From Patiria pectinifera (Eukaryota; Echinodermata; Asteroidea; Valvatida; Asterinidae), in contig CM057141.1 of NCBI GenBank assembly GCA_029964075.1, forward strand, positions 7,440,001-7,504,000: a DNA stretch of 64,000 bases, written 5' to 3'. A program made the position numbers and the translations under genes. Of this stretch, positions 24,301 through 33,435 are shown piece by piece. The first letter of the stretch is position 1. Each line of letters starts with the position of its first letter. The notes under the pieces were generated by a model. It was not told where the DNA came from, ran no database searches, and saw nothing but the letters and a program-made list of their open reading frames with translations.

Positions 24301-27300
24301 TTTCCCCCCCCCCCCCTCTCCCTTATTCAGTAACAGGGGATACACAATGACAAATGAGTGCCGTCGTCATAGCTCCTTCAAATAGCTTGGCTTGGGACTG
24401 GATAACATAAGATTGACTTGCAATTACTTCTTCCTTTACCATACAATGTATGAGCATCAGTCCAAAAAGCAGTTTGATGAAAAGGTGAGGTTGCCATTGA
24501 CTTGAGTCTTTACTGACTTGCTCAATTCAATGGAGAATTTAATTTTTAATATGTGGCTGAAATTGACAAGTTGTTTCTAAATGTGTCATTTTGATTACAG
24601 TTTATTAAAAGAGAATTTCAACAGCAGAAAGAACGGAATAAGACCAACATCCAAACATTACTGAGGTATGTATGCATTTGAGTTTCTTGAATGGAATGAC
24701 AGTTCATTTCAAACACAAAAGTTGTCTTAAAGGTATAGTCCATCATTTGTAATTTGTGCATTTTGTTCGTTTGAAGCAACAAAAGTGCTCAATATCTGAA
24801 GAAGGGTGCTGAACATCTAACCTGATGAAGTTTCAGCTCAGCTTCAGCTGTATATTCCGAGAAAAACAGCATTCTATGATCTCGATTTCAAATCAAAACT
24901 TGCTGAATCATGTTTTGAATTGGGCCTGAAATCAGCGTCCGAGACACGTTCTCACTGAGCCGATTGCAGCTACGCGATGTTGCGCAACGATCCGACAAAT
25001 TATAGCAACCACGTGTGCGTCGTGCCAACGCTTGCGCGCGCTTCGCCGAATAAAAAAACGAACTACTAAACGGAAATTTTCAACGGTGCTTCTTAAGACG
25101 CGTCGTTAGAGAGGCCTTCTTTCGTTGATTTCTTCAAAATGACAGCATGCCAGAAAGAATAATTTCACAGGGAGTTTAGTCCTCTTACTATCTTTCAACC
25201 AAGTATGTTTTTCAACAATAATTACACCAGTTACTTTTTGGATAGCTGCAAATGATGGACTCTGGCTTTAACTTTTTTTTTTAATAACGATGGCGGTGCT
25301 TATTCCCCTCTTATAAGTATTTCATCAAAAGAAAGAGGTCTTGATGCAATTTCTCAATGAGATTTATTAAAACATTATATTGCAGGGGTTTGTGCACTGA
25401 CGACAGAGTCTCCAAGTTTCTTGGAAAGTCACTGCAAGACACGCTGGCGGATGATGAATTATTGGCACTGTGCCAAAGAGCAACCACAGAGGAGACTGTT
25501 GCCATGGAGATCGGGTCATCTTCACAAACAGGTTTGGTTTCTGCTTCAAGATGGCAATTTTTCTGCTTTGGACGTTTGTACAGTGGACTAGAGAATGCAC
25601 TTGGGCTTTTGTGATTTTTAAACAAAAATTGGGTGAACCCCCCACCCTTTTTGGTAGGGAAAGCAATGATTTTTGGTTCAGTTTGCAATATTTTTTATAA
25701 TTGCCAAGATACACAAAAAAATCAACTCAACAAATTTTATTATTACAGTAAAGGAACATAAAATCTTATTATATATTCGAAGCAGAGGTAATTGAACCAA
25801 CTTTTAGTCTGCAGAAAATTCACAATAGCAGCAATACGTTTAGGGTGTTTCTCACTTTATATTCAATTTTGTCCTTCAGACAACATGGCTCTGCAGTTAG
25901 GCAATCTAGAACAGCGTCTGCTCCTTACCAACAGTCACTCAGAGCTGGAGAGTATACTAACCCAGCTGCATCGCTTGGGGCCTGGGAAACGTTACTCCAA
26001 CATCTGCAGCAAGGTTTGTACAAAAAACAATTCATCATAAGTCAGATACCACCACAAGTCATCACAAGTTCCACCATCTTACTATAATTCCAGGAATCTG
26101 TGTGTGTGTCTGTCTATATATTGATTATCTCCAGAACCGGGCACTGCATGAAGTTGACAATCGGCGGGTGTATTGTAATGATGTGCAAACCTGACCCGAA
26201 ACCGACCCCAAACCGACTTCGGGTCGGGTCGGGTCGGGTCGGGTCGGGTCGGTTTGTTCATCTTTTCAGTCGGGTAGGGTCGGTTTCGGTTTTGCATTTA
26301 TCAGGTCGGGTCGGGTCAGTTTAGCCATCTTTTGGAAAAAACCGGAAATAAACCAAAATAAACCAAAATAAACCGAAACAGTTGAGAAATTCAGGTGATG
26401 CAATATTATTGACGGTCATTGTGACCGCAGCCCATTGTGTGGTGTGGCCACCGAGCGCACTATCAAGTTCCCACGGTATTAATTTCTCCAGTCGAATCGG
26501 GACTGACGGTGAAGTAGATAGATTGTAACAATTTTCCTGATACCGCATGGTGACCATGCGTGTGTTCAGTTAGCGGAGTTACTCTCCATCAACCCACTGA
26601 GTATGACAGAGAGAGAGAGAGAGAGAGAGATGATGGTTTTGCAAAAGAATTCATGCCACGCGGGTAAGGACAGGCACAGGTGGGTAATTACTTTGTCCAA
26701 GTCAGGTATTCATTTTTTTTTCCATTTTTTTTTTCGGGTCGGGTCGGTTCAGGTCGGTTTTCCCTTATTTTTTGTCGGGTCCGGTCGGGTCGGTTTGAGG
26801 GAGTTGAGATTGGTTTCGGTTCGGATTCGGTTTATATCTCTAATGTTTCGGGTCAGTTTGGCCTGGTCAACCGGACCCGATGCACATTAGTATATTGCTC
26901 AGCACCCAAGGATGTGCAGTGTCAAGTTTGAAGTTGTTTGGATGTTCTCAAAAAAGCTGGAAAAAAAAACATTTTCGGAGGCCTACACCATATAAAAGTG
27001 TATATACAGACCGCACTACACACGGCTGCACATTTTGAACGGGCACTGCACTCTATACCGCGCCACGGGTATTGGTTAACATATGTGCAAATGGTGGTTG
27101 GCTGTGTGGGTTCGACCATTTTTTGAAGGGCACGAATAGGCAACAGTGAGATGTACATATGACTTGCTGTTATATGAGCACTGCACTCTATACCGCCACG
27201 TTTGTGGGTCTACCAGAGGCCAAGCAATTTGCCCGTTCTAACAGGCACGTTTTGAACAGGGGACTGCACTAGTATAAATAAGCATCACCTCATTCAAAAT

Positions 27301-28798
27301 AGTGAAGTCAGAAATCCATCTCATAGCAAATCAACAGAAAGTAATCACAAGTTCATCACCAGTCAATCACAAGTCATCGCAAGTCAATTGGGGCTCATCG
27401 CAAGTTAATCACTAGTCACCAAACATTAATCAAAAGGGGGAGTCAGGTTGATGTAGCGGTACTTTCCTCACCGTCCACCGCTGTGACCCGGGTTCGAATC
27501 CCGCCTGGGCCAACATGTGGATTGGGTTTTCAGTCCCTACCTGATTCCGAGGGTTTTCCCTAGAACATCATTCTTGGGTTTTCCTCCCGCCTCTAAAACT
27601 GTAATTTCTTCGCATTGTCCTCTCTCTACGGGTTTCTTTAGGCTTGCCAGCTAACATTACCTGGGGTGCTTCTTATGAACTGGGTTCCTGGGCTCCACAC
27701 ATGCAGGGACTCTGTTACGAAAATGAGGGGAAATTATAAAGTACAATGCCACTGCTTAGAATGTCATGATTGTTCTTTGAGTTCGCTTCCTAGCCCTGAA
27801 TGCTAAGTGGCTGATAATTGGGTAAAAATAATTTGGTGTCTTTCAACAGTGGCAGATCGAGAAAAGTTACGCCTTCATCCTGGATGGCATGGGGAACAAG
27901 AAGACACAGGATATGCTATTCTTGCTGCTGGTCAAAGCTCAACATTGCACCGAAATCAAGGTAAGATGTGTCTTCGTCTAGGGTGCTTTTTGTGTTTGTC
28001 AATACGCCTTAATTTGCCAACTGTCACGGTGCTGCTTAAACAATCAAATGCAAATAATGAAAGGTTTGCGGAAACACCATGTGCGAATAATTTCTCAACT
28101 AAGAGAATGGTTCTGAAAAGTTTATACCTCTGGTTCTTTTCAGAACCATTCTCTTAGTTGAGAAATTATTCGCACATGGTGTTTCCGCAAACCTTTCATT
28201 ATTTAGTATCTCCACCATGCAAAGCCTCAAATCTTACTAATCAAATGCAAAGTTGTACCCACTGTAGCAAACACTTGTGCTAATTTATGATGGAGACACA
28301 TGTAATGTATTTGTGTATGGAGATTAATTGCTACGTCCCTATTTTTGAGCAAATTCCCCACTGAAGTTTTGTTATCGGTATGCAGTGCCATGAAAAATGT
28401 TTTTTTTTATTTAGCAGAAATGGCATTGAAAAAGCACAGATGTTTTTTTCCAAAACGTGACTGACCTTTGAAGCAACCAAAATCCCATTCAGAAAGACTA
28501 AGAGTGTGAGGATGGAAAAAAACTGCAAAATTTCCCACATTTTAGGGTTGGCATGTCATCACTTCATTATTTACTTGTTGGCCGCCTTTCAAAATTTAGA
28601 ATTATGCTGCTGCCAAGTCATTGCTGGAGACAGCCCACGCCCTGGTCCGCGACACTTCCTTCAAGTTACAAAAGGCCCTGCTGCACGAGATCCTGTACAT
28701 TGAGCTGCTGAGCGGGGAAGCTGGTACCCGGCAGGTGGAACCAGGGAAGCCCACAGTGCCACAAAGGATCCAGTCATGTCTGGCCAGTGCCAAAAGCG
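15196..28798 (+). CDS. INTS8: INTS8, Integrator complex subunit 8 (13 exons, 3' end missing)
   Basis: INTS8 is a TPR-like scaffold of the nuclear Integrator complex, which cleaves nascent snRNA and other Pol II transcripts and recruits PP2A. Exons: 15196-15322, 15726-15888, 16241-16381, 18988-19033, 19367-19708, 21089-21244, 22373-22606, 24455-24484, 24601-24665, 25386-25531, 25880-26013, 27850-27960, 28600-28798. All junctions are AG/GT and in phase, giving about 631 codons without a stop. Landmarks matching vertebrate INTS8: TLWFEFLLDASLLPKHL near the N-terminus, LALQVAAHLHWNITRLQKE, LCYDLGSFYF, LGNLEQRLLLTNSHSELESI and LHEILYIELLSGEAGTRQ. The vertebrate protein is about 995 residues, so roughly 360 C-terminal residues are missing. 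They should lie in the N run at 28985-29484 or in sequence not placed here. Introns are packed with MITEs. Confidence 0.93.
15726..15888 (+). CDS. INTS8: INTS8 exon 2
   Basis: 163 nt, AATAG acceptor, GTAAGA donor. Encodes TATQLLVQFVDQSIKTQ, a charged loop, then LALQVAAHLHWNITRLQK, parallel to LALKVAAHLKWDLDILEK of the vertebrate protein. Confidence 0.92.
16003..16050 (-). repeat. SINE body fragment (reverse)
   Basis: The reverse strand reads GGGTTTTCCTCCCACCTCTA followed by AAAACT, the same body segment as in the SINE at 27436-27745 and the fragment at 53826-53920. Inside INTS8 intron 2. Confidence 0.5.
16241..16381 (+). CDS. INTS8: INTS8 exon 3
   Basis: 141 nt, polypyrimidine tract and AACAG acceptor, GTAGGT donor. 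Encodes MPLFMVHKVLKDFVES and, at its end, VLVALAVYNRW, matching the MAVLLYNRW motif. Phases fit both neighbours exactly. Confidence 0.88.
16821..17535. mobile_element. Long-TIR MITE (arms ~190 bp)
   Basis: Left end GCCTTGCTCAAGGCGCTAGT and right end ACTAGCGCCTTGACCAAGGC are inverted, with TA on both sides. The arms continue inward through GTTGTTATT, the CGGCCGTAACGCGGTAA-like block and GCATGCATAGC-like motifs to AGTTGGACCCAATCTAGCGC. Centre 17010-17365 is unique. No transposase. In INTS8 intron 3. Confidence 0.72.
18268..18797 (+). mobile_element. TTAA-flanked MITE, copy 1
   Basis: Starts TTAAAGATATAGTCCATCAT and ends with ATGATGGACTATAGCTTTAA, inverted ends with TTAA at both borders as in piggyBac-like elements. 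The body includes CAACAAAAGTGCTCAAAATC and GACACGTTCTCACCGAG. No ORF. Copies 2 and 3 lie at 21742-22222 and 24727-25271, all inside INTS8 introns. Confidence 0.75.
18988..19033 (+). CDS. INTS8: INTS8 exon 4 (46 nt)
   Basis: Short exon after TTCCAG, GTAAGA donor, completing the Trp codon of exon 3 and reading SNLNVAGINDMVIKT. It falls where the vertebrate protein has QLSVMNQMQQEKELT. Phase 0 exit. Confidence 0.8.
19367..19708 (+). CDS. INTS8: INTS8 exon 5
   Basis: 342 nt, CATAG acceptor, GTAAGA donor, phase 0 at both ends. Encodes VKDTLQESVSFLERCLPINR, a Pro/Thr-rich linker and KEQFLCLLCYDLGSFYFHQR, matching the CYDLGAAYFQQG TPR-like segment. Confidence 0.9.
20028..20807. mobile_element. pogo/Tc1-mariner-like non-autonomous element
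   Basis: Inverted ends CAGTGGAACG and CGTTCCACTG with TA on each side. The terminal CAGTGGAACGCGGCTATAAC then GAACC is typical of pogo-type TIRs. No transposase remains; the middle is occupied by another TA-flanked MITE (20109-20510). INTS8 intron 5. Confidence 0.7.
20109..20510. mobile_element. Nested MITE, GCCCCATAAATGTGGCC TIR
   Basis: Left GCCCCATAAATGTGGCC, right GGCCACATTTATGGGGGC, each bordered by TA, with further inverted ACTGGACT/AGTCCAGT. Inside, around 20205-20335, is a second palindrome whose arms contain ATTTCCAGA...CACACGTTTGCGTATCAAAA. Inserted into the pogo-like element 20028-20807. Confidence 0.72.
21089..21244 (+). CDS. INTS8: INTS8 exon 6
   Basis: 156 nt, CCCCAG acceptor, GTACTA donor, phase 0. 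Encodes SVFSDIDASALQGYLAACGG, parallel to the CTIDEKRLAGYCQACD segment of vertebrate INTS8. Confidence 0.85.
21742..22222 (+). mobile_element. TTAA MITE, degenerate copy 2
   Basis: Follows copies 1 and 3 through GAAGCAATAAAAGTGCTCAA, CTGATGAAGTTTCAGCTC and TTTCACAGGGAGTTTAGT, ending near GGATAGCTGCAAATTA. The left TIR and its TTAA are missing and several blocks are shortened, so it is older or truncated. INTS8 intron 6. Confidence 0.65.
22373..22606 (+). CDS. INTS8: INTS8 exon 7
   Basis: 234 nt, TTTGTAG acceptor, GTAAGA donor, phase 0. Encodes TIELLEEDNRRLETPMSYRD, then a helical segment ending KNLEALGM, parallel to the EVIQIFIEDNLTLSLPVQFR region. Confidence 0.88.
23391..24273. mobile_element. 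TIR element with inner AGCACCCGATTTCACGAAG inverted block
   Basis: Outer ends ATTTAAAACCAGCTAGGGGC and GCCCCTAGCCGGTTTTAAAT. An inner inverted pair, AGCACCCGATTTCACGAAGC near 23637 and its mirror ending near 24253, nearly touches the outer right end. ACGTCGCAACT/ACGACGTGT motifs repeat at both sides of the interior. No transposase. INTS8 intron 7. Confidence 0.6.
24455..24484 (+). CDS. INTS8: INTS8 exon 8 (micro-exon)
   Basis: 30 nt ending at a GTGAGG donor, reading HQSKKQFDEK in phase 0. Two acceptors are possible (start 24455 or 24461), both phase 0. Support is moderate: it lies where the vertebrate protein has its LEKASESLK region, and the flanking exons could also join without it. Confidence 0.5.
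24601..24665 (+). CDS. INTS8: INTS8 exon 9
   Basis: 65 nt, TTACAG acceptor, GTATGT donor. Encodes FIKREFQQQKERNKTNIQTL, completing an Arg codon with the next exon. Confidence 0.78.
24727..25271 (+). mobile_element. TTAA-flanked MITE, copy 3
   Basis: Starts TTAAAGGTATAGTCCATCAT and ends GATGGACTCTGGCTTTAA, full length and close to copy 1 (18268-18797) throughout. INTS8 intron 9. Confidence 0.75.
25386..25531 (+). CDS. INTS8: INTS8 exon 10
   Basis: 146 nt, TTGCAG acceptor, GTTTGG donor. Encodes LCTDDRVSKFLGKSLQDTLA then DDELLALCQRATTEETV. Sequence is less conserved than its neighbours, but both phases fit exactly. Confidence 0.82.
25880..26013 (+). CDS. INTS8: INTS8 exon 11
   Basis: 134 nt, CTTCAG acceptor, GTTTGT donor. 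Encodes MALQLGNLEQRLLLTNSHSE then LESILTQLHRLGPGKRYSN, parallel to the VNIGQLEHQLILSVDPWRIR segment of vertebrate INTS8. Confidence 0.92.
26181..26887. mobile_element. TIR element with (GGGTC)n tracts
   Basis: The left edge TGTGCAAACCTGACCCGAAA is roughly mirrored at the right edge by GGACCCGATGCACA. Near the left edge is a run of six GGGTC units (about 26219-26250), with further CGGGTCGGGTCGG-type blocks at 26300 and 26735-26800. A (GA)n tract lies at 26606-26630. Non-coding; INTS8 intron 11. Confidence 0.5.
27436..27745 (+). repeat. tRNA-derived SINE (full head and body)
   Basis: The head has an A-box-like TTGATGTAGCGGTA and an excellent B-box GGGTTCGAATCCCGCC. The body reads GGATTGGGTTTTCAGTCCCT, GGTTTTCCTCCCGCCTCTAA and so on. 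Fragments of this body occur at 16003-16050 and 53826-53920. INTS8 intron 11. Confidence 0.72.
27850..27960 (+). CDS. INTS8: INTS8 exon 12
   Basis: 111 nt, CAACAG acceptor, GTAAGA donor, phase 0. Encodes WQIEKSYAFILDGMGNKKTQ then DMLFLLLVKAQHC, parallel to SGVILGIKDNLTRDLVYILM. Confidence 0.9.
28052..28204. mobile_element. Perfect palindrome/hairpin, 69 bp arms
   Basis: 28052-28120 and 28136-28204 are exact reverse complements (arms begin AAATAATGAAAGGTTTGCGG); the 15 bp loop is TTTATACCTCTGGTT. No mismatch was found on base-by-base comparison. Probably a very young hairpin MITE in INTS8 intron 12. Confidence 0.88.
28600..28798 (+). CDS. INTS8: INTS8 exon 13
   Basis: 199 nt, ATTTAG acceptor, GTAAGG donor, phase 1 exit. 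Encodes YAAAKSLLETAHALVRDTSF and LLHEILYIELLSGEAGTRQV, parallel to MLNEMLLLDIHTHEAGTGQ. The next exon should be within or beyond the N run. Confidence 0.92.
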
Positions 28799-28984
28799 GT
28801 AAGGGGTGTGTAATTGTGGACTAGTAGAACCGTGACTGAATTTCACAGAAGTTTCAAGCTAGGATAAATCTTCACAATATTTTTCCCACCGTGTAAAATT
28901 GCTCTAAGGATAATGCTTCTTTGCCAACCTTTTGATGTAAACTAAATGGTATATACTGCGGGGACTTGGGGTGAACCTCAAAAC

Positions 28985-29484
28985 NNNNNNNNNNNNNNNN
29001 NNNNNNNNNNNNNNNNNNNNNNNNNNNNNNNNNNNNNNNNNNNNNNNNNNNNNNNNNNNNNNNNNNNNNNNNNNNNNNNNNNNNNNNNNNNNNNNNNNNN
29101 NNNNNNNNNNNNNNNNNNNNNNNNNNNNNNNNNNNNNNNNNNNNNNNNNNNNNNNNNNNNNNNNNNNNNNNNNNNNNNNNNNNNNNNNNNNNNNNNNNNN
29201 NNNNNNNNNNNNNNNNNNNNNNNNNNNNNNNNNNNNNNNNNNNNNNNNNNNNNNNNNNNNNNNNNNNNNNNNNNNNNNNNNNNNNNNNNNNNNNNNNNNN
29301 NNNNNNNNNNNNNNNNNNNNNNNNNNNNNNNNNNNNNNNNNNNNNNNNNNNNNNNNNNNNNNNNNNNNNNNNNNNNNNNNNNNNNNNNNNNNNNNNNNNN
29401 NNNNNNNNNNNNNNNNNNNNNNNNNNNNNNNNNNNNNNNNNNNNNNNNNNNNNNNNNNNNNNNNNNNNNNNNNNNNNNNNNNNN
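28985..29484. other. Assembly gap, exactly 500 N
   Basis: A round 500 N suggests a placeholder of unknown true length. It falls after INTS8 exon 13 and before the end of a different gene on the same strand. About 360 INTS8 residues and the 5' part of the next gene are unaccounted for, so the real gap is probably much larger. Confidence 0.95.
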
Positions 29485-29938
29485 AATCCCATAAAGTGGG
29501 AGTGTAGCTTTCTCCTGAAGATGGACAAGGTATGCTGTGTGATCCGAGACAAATCAGTTGAACGTCTTTGCCTTCTCAGGATCAGGCTGGTAATTGTCAG
29601 CCACATTTTGACCATTGCTCGGAAACAATAATTATTAGGCGATTTGGCAAACTTCAAATTATGTGTATTAGTGTACTGTATACCGTGTGCACCCAATCCT
29701 TGGATGCAGATGCCTTTTCGCTTAGGTCTTCTGACAAAATGCCTTTCCACATGTAAATGTGTCATGTTCATCCCAATTCAAACAATTCACACACAGAGAA
29801 GATCCCAATTATCAGATGATGAACGGGTGACGTTTAGGAATGCTTCTTCCACAGATTTGAGTAGGTTGTTACTAGATCTGAGAAGGAGTTGCAGTTGCTT
29901 GTGAGAACTTGACTTCAACTCTGTCATTTTCAACACAG

Positions 29939-31692
29939 GACTCGTCGGTTCCACCTCAAGAAGCACCCCAAAATGAACTCGTCATGACCCGATCACTTCG
30001 TCTCCACGACCGTCCGAAGTCCGCGTCGTCCCTCGCGGCCATCAAGCAGGCCAGAGCGAATAATCCGTCAGTCAAATCGGTCAAGTTCGCCTTCGACAAA
30101 ACTCACACCAAGCCAGCATCTATCATGTCCAAGTACTCCAGTTACCACGGATGTTCAGTTTCTCCAACGCCACCTGACACGCATCGGTAAGGCCATTAAA
30201 ATATCTTACAAATTTTGAAATTTGTTTGCATCAGGGAGATGTGAATAATTTTTTTGTAAACTGGTTTTAACCGCACCGGTCACCCTAGCGTCATTTTAAA
30301 GAAATACACGTTGGGGAAGGATTAACCCCACTTTATAAAAACGGAAACAGACACGTTCAGAATTAAAATGTATATCGTTTTGGTAAAAATAATTTTAGTC
30401 GACTATTACAAATCTATCACAAGTCACTGGTAACAAGTCAACATTCAGGATGAAAGATTACAAAGGACTGTCTTTGTTGCGGTTCATTCGAATCGCCTGT
30501 CCCTTGATATATTGACTTGTGGTTGGCTTGTATTAACTTTGTTAGCTTTCAACCATAACATGTGATAGGTGGTATTTTTGTGAAGTTGAAATCAACTATG
30601 GGCGTTTCGTTTTTCTCTCTCTCTTCATTTAGGTATTCTACGCAAACAACTTCTCTGTCTCTGAAAAGTGCCCTGAGATCAAAGGAACATTTAGTTGATG
30701 ATGACCAAGCAGTTGCCCTTGGAGGCACACAACGTATAAAGGTGAGAAAGGAAGAGGATTCTGCTTCCAAGGGAAACCAGAAAAATCAACCACCTTCAGG
30801 TGCCACTGTGAGTGCAGATTATCAGGAGATGCATCAATCTGCAACAGTCGATGCCGCAATGGATGATTCATCTTCTGGTAGCAGCTGCCACTCGACGCAC
30901 GAAATGAATCCCAAAGAAGTCAACAGTTTGAGGATGGACTATCTCAACGATAAACTCCGAGAAATGGTCGGCTTACCGGTGCAGCACCCTCAACGATTAG
31001 AGTTTATGAAAGAGAGAGAAGACAAACAGCTACGCAGTAACTCGACAGCAAAAAGAACAAGGAAACCCACTCCGGAGGAGAACGAACGAGCTTTTGAAGA
31101 GTGGCTGTCGTTCAAGACACAAGATGCCAGGGACCGGAGATTGGTCAAGAGAGTCGGTAAGATGCTGGATGACGCCTTCGGCAAGAAGGACGAGACACTC
31201 ATAGCTGACGAGGATGAAGATCAAACGCAAAAGCGGATACCGTTGAAATTCGAGGCCTGGTCGGAAAAGAAGGCCAAACAGGAACAACTTGATGTTACCA
31301 AACGGGACGCTAAGGCGTCTAAACAGGAACTGAAGAAAAGGGAGCAGCTAGAGGCCCGGTTGAACAGCGGCACAACGGTCGACGCTTGGTTAGCAGAGAA
31401 GCTCCAGAAGCAGAGACAAGAGAGGTTGGCTGAGAAGCAAAGGGAGCGTGAACGGCAGCGACTCAAGACGGAACAGGAGAAGGCTGCCAAGGGAGTCTTT
31501 CAGAAGTGGTGCATGCAGAAGGAGTGGGAGGAGCTGCAGATGCTGAGGGGGAGACTGAACTCTGGATGTAAGAGGCGCCCAAAATCAGGAAGTAGCAAAA
31601 GTAAAGCACCGCTCCAAAGTAGTCAAGCCCCATCGCGGCGGACTCGGTCACACTCTGCACCACCTCGGAGACATCACCCACCCCATTTATAG
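29939..31692 (+). CDS. Coiled-coil protein with F/W repeats (CCDC181-like), 3' part
   Basis: Two exons, 29939-30186 and 30633-31692, join in phase across CG|G (Arg) at GTAAGG and TTTAG sites. Together they give about 436 codons to a TAG at 31690-31692. The first exon encodes RLHDRPKSASSLAAIKQARA, a basic Ser-rich part. The second has an acidic stretch, then a long charged coiled coil with four spaced motifs, RAFEEWLSFK, KFEAWSEKKAKQ, VDAWLAEKLQKQ and VFQKWCMQKEWEE, and a basic Ser/Pro tail. Repeated F-x-x-W-x-x-K motifs in a Glu/Lys/Arg coil are typical of CCDC181, CCDC34 and MAP9, which are microtubule- or cilium-associated. CCDC181 is the nearest by memory, but this is not certain. The 5' exons lie in the gap or were not recognised. 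An open stretch 29485-29529 ending at GTATGC (phase 0) could be the preceding exon. Confidence 0.75.
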
Positions 31693-33065
31693 CGTCTCTC
31701 TTGGACACAGTTGCTATTTTTCAGCGTATACCGTTTATCAATCAACTGAAAAATTACTTAAGTGATTGCATGTATAAAGGTTGCTCCTTGTAAACGGCCG
31801 CGGTGCAGAAATCCAATTTTGTGCATTCCGTAAAGTTATCTGGATGAAATATCAAGTTGCTTTTTGTGGCAATTGTGCTGGTTGCACTTGCTGAGCCTAT
31901 GCACTTGCTGTCTCCCTGCTAACTCCTAATTTGATTTTTGTTCTAATTTATCAGATACTACTACAAAAAAAATTAAATTCCGCGCCAACTTCTTTGCCGC
32001 TATGTACCCGAGACACGCTTCTCGTTTTGTTTTTAGACCCAAAGGTCATTGCTTATCGTATTTTTGGCGAGATGGCTCCAATCCTGGCGAGCGTGACGTC
32101 AAACCAAAGACTGCCATGTGTTTGTGCGCCCTCCGAGCGTATCTATTTTAAGCATACTTGGGTTTTGGATTACGAGGATTCGATGTCAGTCCTCAAGGGG
32201 GAGGGGGACCTTTTCCTTTATTTTTTCTTTCACAGGGAAATTTATTTTGAAAATCTGGGACGTGGCGAGGCCAGGGGGACATAATAACCCTTCAAATTAG
32301 GCGCCTTTAAGAAGCAAAACGTTTACCTCAAGGGAGCTAGCTGACCGAATGGGCTGGAATTGGTGGCTGTAGAGGTACCAGATACGATAGGCCTTGGTCT
32401 GTACGAACATACTCTCTGCCCGAGTCAAATTGTGGGGATAATGAGTCCAATTAAAGGATGATCGTTTTTGGTTCGAAGGCTTCAAAAACCACAATAAAAA
32501 CACACGAAATCGGTCAAGTTATCCAACTACCAAATGTTGGTGGACTTATCGTTAGATGCCTAAATCAAAAATGCATATTTGTATGACCTATACTGAAATT
32601 ACAACAATATAGAGAAAATTATAACATCCCGACCTGTTTCAAGACTGATATAAAATATTGACATCACGTGCTATTGATTTGCCATTTTAAAAATACCGAA
32701 TCGAGCTGTTTTATCTATGTGTGTCTTTATCATGTGGTGTTGGTTTTTTTTTTACAAAAATACGTATATAAACGCTTATGAACAGCGCCTCCAATCGTCA
32801 ATTCATGGGTCCCCCATGGTTTGCTCGTACCCCCCGCCCTGCAAAAAGGACGCTGGGAAGGGCTGATGAATTCACGCTCTGATTGGATAGAATTTATGTG
32901 ACCTGTGACCTGCAAGTCATCACGGCAACGACCCTGCAGGGTTTTTCCCGTCACTTGCTCAGGCTCCGTTTCGAATTCACAAAGGGTCAATGATTGCATT
33001 ATGCGACGCTTTGTATCCGGGGAGGAGGAATGCAGAATGTCTTTTGTCAGTACAAGAAATAAAGT

Positions 33066-33435
33066 GTAAGGCCAAAAAAATAAGTCTCCGGTTTCTGGTA
33101 TGGAGCTTGTCCAAAAAGTGGTGCGGCGACGCGGCTTTTTTTTTACCTGACTTTTTTGCTTCAAATATCGGCTGATGACTGCAAATGGTGCCCGACTAAA
33201 CTTAGTGCAAATATATGGTAGTCCAGAGAGGCCACATAAAGCTTATTCTCGATCATAACCCCATCTAAAAACACGTTAAAATTGTGCAATAGCAGGAATC
33301 CAGTCAAACCAGTGAGTTTGGCGGTTTTGAGACATCATCTTTCATTGAAAAAAAACAACTTTTCTTTTTGCCGACGCGCATGGCTACTGCGACGCGCGCG
33401 CATACCAGAAACCGGAGACTTTTTTTTTTGGCCTA
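33066..33435. mobile_element. MITE, AGTCTCCGGTTTCTGG TIR (copy 1)
   Basis: Left AGGCCAAAAAAATAAGTCTC then CGGTTTCTGGTATG; right CATACCAGAAACCGGAGACT then a T-run and GGCCT. The interior includes GGCGACGCGG, CGACTAAACTTAGTGCAAAT and CCGACGCGCATGGCTACTGC. A reverse copy lies at 57025-57395 and a truncated one at 52828-52986. Confidence 0.75.

Noticed and set aside
28872-29771. Long open frames over the gap region
   Set aside because: They exist only because N codons are read as open; the real coding content is unknown.
29797-29900. Possible exon after CACACACAG reading RRSQLSDDERVTFRNASSTD
   Set aside because: Its only good donor (GTGAGA) leaves phase 2, which does not join the well-supported phase 0 exon at 29939 without a stop.
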